Assembly (NCBI RefSeq): GCF_014839805.1
Contig: NC_051135.1
Location: 13,643,291-13,707,290 of the forward strand
DNA: 64,000 bases
Direction of reading: 5' to 3'
Source: Manduca sexta
Lineage: Eukaryota > Arthropoda > Insecta > Lepidoptera > Sphingidae
A program made the translations under genes and the position numbers. Under the pieces are notes generated by a model. That model ran no database searches and was not told where the DNA came from. It worked only from the letters and a program-made list of their open reading frames with translations. Positions within the stretch are counted from its first letter, which is position 1; each line of letters begins with the position of its first letter. Below, piece by piece: positions 58,401 to 64,000 of the stretch.

Positions 58401-59574
58401 ACCTACATGGGTATTGTCAACTATGGTTTTTTATACATTTCAAGATATTCAAAAATTTACTTTTGATTTCTAATTTATTATTCGTTGCAAATGTAGATTT
58501 CGGCTTCAATTCCAGGATGTATTTCCCTATTTATTTATATTGCATCACTAGTTTTAACGGTGAAGGTAAATATAGTTAAGACACTTGGAAGTTCTTCAGA
58601 TCGGTAGTGAAATATACTGAAAGAGCGTCCGTACACGAATAGGCAGTATTTATATGCATTCATTTAGTCTGCCAATCGTTTTAATGATAATTAGATTTCA
58701 CACATTTAAATTAAGAAAGGGAAGCCGGCAGACATTGGTTTATAATTTATATGAACACTTCTCCACTGCTTCATGTCAAAGATAATTATTAAAGGCCATC
58801 ATCATGGAACATACAGCGTGGTAGAATGAAGGTCCCGTTCATAAATATAAATGAGGACCGAATGAAAGAATAATAATTTATAACGCTAGATAGTATAATG
58901 CTAAAATGTTTACTTTAATTTCATGCAAATGATTCTGTTTATTTTTATTGCATAGACCATGGGTTTTGTGAATCATATAATTTTAGAAATTTAGCCTTTG
59001 ACTAATGAATGTTTGATATTTAGCTATAGACTGTATTAAATAATAATTAAGGGCTTCACGTATGTATTAAATAATTTAATAAATATGCACTTCAATAACC
59101 TACATTAGTATTATTTATTACCCTTGAAGCGTAGTACTTGGCCTTTTAAAATTGTTAGTTTTATGTTTTAAGAAATTAAAGTTTATTGGTAATTAATTGT
59201 TTATGGTAAATAAATTAATATTTTTATTTTGGTTTATGTTAAATTTAATTTGCGTTTATTTTGTGTTATAATATATGTATTATTAATTCTTTTTTTTTAA
59301 TATAATCACATTATTGATAAATATTTTTGTTTTGTTCATGTAAAATTTAATTTGAGTTTATTTGTGTTATCATAATTCTTATTTTTTTTAATATAATCAC
59401 AATATTATTGATTTTTTGGGTTACTATTTTTTTCGTTGCGTAAAATATTTTTGTTTCTCAGTTTAATTATATTATGTAACGTATTATGATTTAAATATAT
59501 GTCACTTATAAAATCATTAAAAACTCACCGGCTAAACAAATTAAAAGAACCGCCAAAAACACTTTCATTTTCAT
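46415..59574 (-). CDS. secreted alpha-carbonic anhydrase, gene B of tandem pair
   Basis: Eight exons on the minus strand: 59574-59529, 54145-54113, 53313-53146, 50659-50536, 49277-49175, 48476-48364, 47030-46907, 46669-46415. They give 966 nt, or 321 residues. The signal peptide is MKMKVFLAVLLICLA. The mature part starts with WSYSYQTQWPGACKTG and QSPIN. His81 (VNNGH) is the likely proton shuttle. His111 and His113 (QFHLHW) and His130 (EIH) bind zinc. Glu117 and Thr214 (SLTTPLC) complete the active site, and Cys35 pairs with Cys218. All catalytic residues are present, so this should be an active enzyme rather than a carbonic-anhydrase-related protein. The last 60 residues, after NYRSLQPVNR, form an extension with a hydrophobic stretch (IIAPSLIGTLFAIVHC) and four Cys. 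Exons 5-7 are exactly the same lengths as in gene A (103, 113, 124 nt), which shows the tandem duplication. The stop overlaps a good donor-like GTAAGT. Confidence 0.9.
50330..50515 (+). repeat. interspersed repeat family B, next to a coding exon of CA gene B
   Basis: TTATGCCGGCCTGTTGGAAC, CTGATCCCGGAACGCGGCAC and ACTTACGTGG. It ends only about 20 nt from the donor of the exon 50659-50536. A second partial copy lies on the other side of this exon at 50755-50850. Confidence 0.65.
50900..52840. other. long intron segment of CA gene B without recognised feature
   Basis: AT-rich, with no long ORF and no clear inverted or direct repeat that I could see. Confidence 0.4.
52849..52950. mobile_element. 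hAT MITE end fragment, same family as 16410-16677
   Basis: Starts CATTGATTCCCAAAGTGGTC, the inverted form of the right end of the 16410-16677 element, and continues with GGGGTCCACGGGAGA in the same order. The other end is not recognised. Confidence 0.6.
53380..53625 (+). mobile_element. tRNA-derived SINE, family 2
   Basis: Head GTGGCGTAGTTGTATTGTGT (A-box-like) and GGGTTCGAATTC (B box), followed by CGGCAAAGTGATATTT, CCCGGAGTCTGG and CCTCTGCCTACC, ending in an AT-rich microsatellite-like stretch. Confidence 0.7.
53770..54055. repeat. interspersed repeat family C, intron of CA gene B
   Basis: GTATTCCACCGCGCTCGTCA, CCTGAGACATGAGGTGTTAA and CTTCAAACCGGAACACACCA correspond to the 3010 copy; ends near CCTACCACTAG. 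Confidence 0.65.
54498..54660 (+). mobile_element. Helitron-like 5' fragment in an intron of CA gene B
   Basis: TCTATATAAATAAAATTTAA, then CGAACGGCTGCACATATTTG, similar in order to the 5' part of the 57440 element. 3' end not found. Confidence 0.45.
55200..55480 (+). mobile_element. tRNA-derived SINE, family 2, with internal inverted duplication
   Basis: Head GGTGGCGTAGTTGTATTGCG and downstream GGGCAAAGTGACATTTG, GACCGGAGTATTC and CACCTCTGCCTACTC match the copy at 53380. Around the B box the sequence has been duplicated in inverted form, giving the hairpin at 55285-55338. Confidence 0.7.
55285..55338. repeat. perfect hairpin, 25-bp arms with TTCG loop
   Basis: Arms 55285-55309 and 55314-55338 are exact reverse complements and the loop is TTCG. 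A second palindrome (ATTCCTGGTT, TT/CG, AACCAGGAAT) lies immediately before it. It sits inside SINE family 2 and looks like a template-switch inverted duplication. Confidence 0.95.
55750..56340. repeat. GC-richer unclassified segment in intron 1 of CA gene B
   Basis: Composition differs from the flanks, with phrases such as AATCCGACTACGCAGTCAAC and GAAGGCCAGGAAATGTTCGT that look like worn mobile-element 3' sequence. A piece of the same phrase (GGCTACGCAGTCACGATGAC) occurs near 51805. No open frame of note. Confidence 0.35.
56811..57104 (+). mobile_element. tRNA-derived SINE, family 1, complete copy
   Basis: Flanked by a perfect 12-bp duplication, ACACACATTTGT (56799-56810 and 57105-57116). 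The head has an A box (TAGCCTAGTTGG, about 56817) and a B box (GGTTCAAATCC, 56862-56872) of an RNA polymerase III promoter. The body holds GGAAAACATCGTGAGGAAAC and AATCCGCACTAGGCCAGC; the tail is ATAATACAGGGCTGATATTA. It resembles the HaSE-type SINEs of moths. Confidence 0.85.
57440..57736 (+). mobile_element. Helitron-like non-autonomous element
   Basis: Starts near an AT run with TATATGAAAATGAATCCTTA, has TGAACGGCTGGACCGATTTC near the 5' end and terminates GTCGGGTCAACTAGT. Order and ends are like short lepidopteran Helitrons. Confidence 0.55.
57740..59220. other. AT-rich intron 1 sequence of CA gene B
   Basis: No ORF or repeat recognised before the tandem duplication at 59225. Confidence 0.4.
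59225..59420. repeat. imperfect tandem duplication of about 100 bp, intron 1 of CA gene B
   Basis: AAATTTAATTTG-GTTTATTT-GTGTTAT...TTTTTTTTAATATAATCACA occurs twice in a row, about 110 nt upstream of the exon 1 splice donor on the plus coordinate. Confidence 0.6.
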
Positions 59575-59662
59575 CTTTTATTTTTTTCCCACCAAATTTT
59601 AACCCCGATGTTCACACACTCACACACCGACAAGTACTACGAGGTGAGCCATAGAGCACAAG

Positions 59663-59670
59663 TTTTTATA
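59663..59670 (-). promoter_or_regulatory. TATA-like box upstream of carbonic anhydrase gene B
   Basis: TATAAAAA on the minus strand, about 90 nt upstream of the first ATG at 59574. A core promoter TATA box here would put the transcription start near 59635, giving a 5'UTR of about 60 nt. Position and match fit, but no transcript evidence is available. Confidence 0.4.
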
Positions 59671-59679
59671 CATTTTCAT

Positions 59680-61160
59680 ATATTTTATTATTTTTTTTCA
59701 AGCCATGTCTACACTGGTGTTCGACCTACACTAGCATTGTACACGAAGTATGAAGCGATAATAGACGCCGCGCGACACACGACCCGCTAGAACGTACAGC
59801 ATTTCATTCACTACCGTCTGACCGTGACTTTGATTGTATTTTGCTGAAACTTGCCGTGTCAAGGTGAAATTCCTTGATCTATAATGCCTCTTACTAGGTT
59901 ATACACAGTTATATTGAAAGAAATCGTGCTAAATTAGTCCATTCATTGTTATACCATTTCATAATGTCGATTGTTAAGTCACGTTCGAGGTTTACGGATG
60001 AGGTTTATCCCTGAAAAACTTTAGAATTAAATACTTTTTATAATAGGCTGGCATTATTAATTTTTATTCTAATACGATTTTGATTTCCAGAGACTAACGT
60101 CGTGTATGGAAAACGTAAAAACTTAAACAGTGTGTCACTGGAACATTCTAAAGAAACCGATTTACATCAACTCTAGTTATAATTTCTCGATCTCCAGTAT
60201 TTTCACTACCAATGTTTTTCATGATACTTAAATATAACGATCGTTTTGATAATTGAAAAGAGATAACATTTTTGCATAGTAAAATATTATTAAATATTAT
60301 AGTGAAAAACTAAATTTTGTGGCACATTCAGGTGAGCAGTAGCTTGAGACCGGGGCAAGGTGGTATTCATTAATTAATAGGCTAGCATAATTGTAACGAC
60401 CGACGAGCGATGCAGTCTTTAGTTGTTAGATATTATATTTGGACTGCAATTTCGTTACTATAAGGACTAGTATACTATGTGGTCACTTGTTTAGTCACTG
60501 TCTTGCCAGCTACGAAGACAATAAACAATTAAAAAGTTTATACAACTCCTAACTTATACTAAAATTAATATCAAGATAATTACTACCGGCTTCAAAATTA
60601 TTCGCAGTGTGGATTTTAATCTGATAATATTCAGAATCGTAATCGAGCGTATGTCAGTTTCAATATTATTTCCTACTTTATATAATTAATTGCGAATGTA
60701 TAATTTTATTTATTATATTGCATAATAATAAAATATAAGGAAAAGAGAAAAATGCTGCTGAATTTAGCGTAAAATATAGATGGTTAGCAAGTGGAACTAC
60801 CGAATAAGTCTGTATGTGGGAAGTACGATTAGGAATGATGGAAAGTGTTACGTGGATATTAAAGGGTTACAGGACCCTTATTCTGTATGATAGTGTAAAC
60901 GCGTAACGCGGACGTGTCATGTTATCTTCGAGAAATGTGCGTGGAATGGTATTCTGTAAGCCAAATTTCTACAGTCCTAAACATGATGCGTTGTGTTCCA
61001 TGCTTGTTACACACTGTTAAAATAACGTGCGGGATAGAGAATAAGGCCCCAGTAGATAACAAAGTTAAAGGCGCTTTGGATGCAATAGTTAGCTTCCAGG
61101 TGGTTTGGAACGACAAAAATAGCTATATACAGTGGTTTACTGGTGAGGACTATTGGACAC
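59680..61160. other. upstream flank of CA gene B
   Basis: The proximal part should hold promoter elements of gene B. A 98-codon plus ORF at 60914-61210 overlaps the LINE fragment at its end and is probably part of that remnant. Confidence 0.4.
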
Positions 61161-61169
61161 ACAAGAATA

Positions 61170-61390
61170 TGCATGTATCGCGAGTAAATGCGGTGGAAAT
61201 GTACTTCTAATGATAGAGTCACTATCGGTGGTCGCATAAAAATAGTATTATAGGAGATCGTTGTAAGCTGAAGGATGAAGTGGTGGCTAAGATTGAAAGA
61301 AGAATGTTGCAATGGTTTGGGCATGTGGAGATGCTGGATGAAAGATGTATGACGAAATATATTTATCGAGTGATTGTGGATAATATAGCT
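61170..61390 (+). pseudogene. LINE polyprotein C-terminal fragment, broken
   Basis: The plus strand reads RVNAVEMYF, then after stops GDRCKLKDEVVAKIERRMLQ, WFGHVEMLDER and TKYIYR. The pattern KxxVVxxIERxMLxWFGHxERM is standard for this end of insect LINE polyproteins. Stops and a frame change show it is dead. Confidence 0.7.
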
Positions 61391-62394
61391 TGAAGGGAGC
61401 GCCTGAAGAATATATAGATTACTTGTTCTGCAATAAAAATTTTAATGTGCATTTTCGAGAATAAAATGAAGCATGTATCATATAAGAGTTAACTTGGGAG
61501 TATGCTATTCGTGTATCAAACTAAAGTCTATTCTGCGGTTTATTAATGACTCGCTAAACAATATTTAAAGAGTAATAAAAAGATTTTTTGCTACACAAAG
61601 ATTTATTAATTAAATCGTAAGCTAAACTTTAACGGGGAAATTATATTAGTAATAGTAGCTTTGGTGACAGAAAACTAATGAAAAATTATTATTTGAAGAT
61701 GTTAGCGCATGTTGTCGGCAGTATGTGCGAACCCACGGCGTCCAACGCCACCGGCACCGTGTCAGCTAATTTACTAATCAAGCGCTGAGGGAAGCACTCG
61801 ACTTTATTTAGCTCGTATATTGACAACTTGAGTGACGCGCTAGCTCGCCTAGGTCACTATAGGCTTACCCGATAAATGCAGTAAATCCGTATGACATTGA
61901 CAATAAACTTGTCAGTCTGTATTAATCAAGTTGTTTTTATATCTCGAACTGGCTTTAGTTATTATTATGTGTGGAACAAAATGTACAAGAATAATGGCAA
62001 GACCGTTGCATCGCTTGCTAGTTGATGTATATGCTGCCCTGTTAAAAAATATATGTGAAAAAACTGACTACAAGAAACAACCATTCATGAATTATCTAGT
62101 TTGAGTTATCGTTCCACTACTTTCGAGTGCGGGAAGGACGGAATGGTTGCAACCGGATTTAATATTCTACAACATAACCGTAAAAAACAGCAATGCCGCG
62201 ACGCAGACATACTACACCAATAATTGAGCCGTTCCATTGCTGATGTTTATTAGTTTTAGCAATTATGTCACACCAATCACGAATCCCCACAGTCATCATT
62301 CCTATACCTTTAAAGAGGAGGGGGAATGAATACAAGTTTCGGAAGATGGAATTATTCATAACCAATATAACAGTAGAATAACAGCTAATCTACA

Positions 62395-62635
62395 TTAAAG
62401 TTGGTAGTAAGATATATTTTATATTCGCCCGGATAGTAACCACCTTCATAAGATGTAAAACCCGCCAGATTAAAACCCGCCATAGTAGCCCAAGTAAGAG
62501 TATCAGCGGTATCAGCCTCTGTATATCCAGTTCCAACAGGCCGGCATAATTCTGTCGATTGTTGAGGGGTAATCATCTCTTGTCAGTGGAAATTCTTTTG
62601 GACTCCACTCCACTTACTATCGTGTGTAGTGGGGT
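62395..62635 (-). repeat. interspersed repeat family B
   Basis: AAGTAAGAGTATCAGCGGTA, CCGGCATAATTCTGTCGATT and GGGGTAATCATCTCTTGTCA, same orientation as 28160-28470. Confidence 0.65.
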
Positions 62636-63064
62636 CTCTTTCAAAAACGTTCTGGCTGGTGTTGCTACTGTTTATTGGTGGTCGTATTCCTAATCAGGCG
62701 AGCAGCTTGCAACAAATAATGTCTTTGTACGGTGAAGATAATAATATCATACCAGATGAGCCGATCCATAGCTGTTGAAACTGTTCATATAGCTATAGAA
62801 TTTATGCTTTTTTTTTAGCCAACGAACAAGCAGGTCGCTTGATCAGGAATTGTCGATGCGTTGTCGTCGTTTAATTAAGGAACGAATAGGATTTTTCCAG
62901 TTAAGTTTATTTTACTTTTTTAATGCGACTTAGTTACTAATATTGTAAATAGATGAGTTTGTAAATATGCTTGGAAGGTTTTTAAAAGCACGGATGGAAC
63001 TAATTCGGAATTTACTTATAGGTTGGTTTTTACATAGGAAAGTGTAAAAAGAAACAATTATTCT

Positions 63065-63382
63065 TGTAAAGGCATTAACGTATTTCCTATAGACACAAAT
63101 GTCCATCTGAACTATTTGTTCAAAATCTGAACTAGAAGGCAACGAAAACGTCACTGGTATAACCTATTTATTCACTTGAACACCAAATAATTTAACTTAT
63201 TTGACTAATATTTTTTATTCACATTCAGGTTTGCCTTTAGACTCGAGTTCTTATATCATGAGCGCCACTCCGTACACAACCAAAATCATCAATATTGATA
63301 CCATGGTAAAATCAGTTTGAATGGATTACAGTTCAATTCAGTTGAACACAATGAATGTTCGGAGTGCCAAATCTTGTACGTA

Positions 63383-63390
<8 letters not shown>
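63065..63390 (+). repeat. 330-bp interspersed repeat, copy 2
   Basis: Same orientation and order as copy 1, 48 kb away, also ending at TACGTAGTACATATAT and running straight into the microsatellite. Confidence 0.85.

Positions 63391-63436
<46 letters not shown>
63387..63436. repeat. (AT)25 microsatellite
   Basis: Fifty bases of uninterrupted AT dinucleotides at the 3' end of repeat copy 2. The two long Tyr/Ile ORFs over it are artefacts of the repeat. Confidence 0.98.
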
Positions 63437-63441
<5 letters not shown>

Positions 63442-64000
63442 TGTAAAGGATAGTCTAGGGGCGAACGGTGAAATTTTCCGAAAAGGAACACGACACAACA
63501 TATAGGTACTAAATACTATTACGCATGTATGCAGTCTGCAAGCCGTTCTTATGATAATTGGATTCTACATAAATTCGCTATAAAGAGAAGTCGACAAGAA
63601 TCGAGTTATATGGACCCTTTGCCACTAATATTCACGCAGTCGAAGTATGAGCAGTCTCATGCATGATAGACAAATAAAAAAAATGATGGTATTTGAGTAA
63701 TTCCTGTTCTTTACATTTAGCAAATATTTACGTCTGTTAAATCCTAACACAGAAAGAACGATTTAAATCTGGTAAAAAATCAACAAATTAAAAGCCTTCG
63801 AGTTTCTGTAGAAGGGGTAAGCGGCAAAGAATGAAAAAAGTGACGAAATACGCGCATGTGACGTCATTGGGAATTATAATGCGTGCGAAAGTAAGAGAGT
63901 GATATCAATACTATGCGCCCACTTCAGCGCAATACAATATTTGAAATATGAATTACTGCCTCATAAGTTTCACAAAAATTTTTTTTTAGCTTAATCTACC

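Noticed and set aside
60914..61210. 98-codon ORF as an independent gene
   Set aside because: Its end runs into LINE polyprotein sequence (RVNAVEMYF); more likely part of that remnant.
63289..63505. Two ORFs with Tyr-Ile repeats
   Set aside because: Translations of an AT microsatellite.

Overview
The window looks like nuclear DNA of a moth or butterfly (Lepidoptera). It is AT-rich. Its genes are split by introns with GT/AG borders, and many interspersed repeats are of kinds common in that order: tRNA-derived SINEs, Helitron-like elements ending in CTAGT, a Penelope-like element, and small inverted-repeat DNA transposons. The assignment is inferred from gene structure and repeat types; no search was run.

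Three genes can be assembled exon by exon with consistent reading phase. (1) 19984-27382, plus strand: a 549-residue FAST-kinase-domain/RAP protein, most like FASTKD4 (TBRG4), expected to act on mitochondrial RNA. (2) 29987-39082, minus strand: a 301-residue secreted alpha-carbonic anhydrase. (3) 46415-59574, minus strand: a 321-residue paralogue of gene 2. Genes 2 and 3 are a head-to-tail tandem pair with the same eight-exon layout. Both keep the three zinc-binding histidines, the catalytic threonine and a probable disulfide pair. The FASTKD gene and the CA pair are convergent, with about 2.6 kb between the stop codons at 27382 and 29987.

Layout: 1-19.9 kb has no complete gene. It holds repeats, a Penelope remnant (about 8.46-8.89 kb), a three-E-box cluster (8.25-8.32 kb) and several short exon-like islands (5.5, 7.2, 12.2, 14.7 kb) that may belong to a gene extending outside the window. 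20-27.4 kb is the FASTKD4-like gene, with a different mobile element in each of its first seven introns. 30-39 kb is CA gene A, one of whose introns holds a roughly 2 kb pogo-like transposon with another element nested inside it. 39.1-46.4 kb is repeat-rich spacer. 46.4-59.6 kb is CA gene B. 59.6-64 kb is spacer with a LINE fragment and a 330-bp repeat ending in a 50-bp AT microsatellite.

I found no convincing new multi-gene system. The most unusual items are the tandem carbonic anhydrases with a shortened active-site loop, the core-deleted pogo-like element with a nested MITE, a perfect 25-bp-arm hairpin created inside a SINE, and the palindromic E-box cluster.
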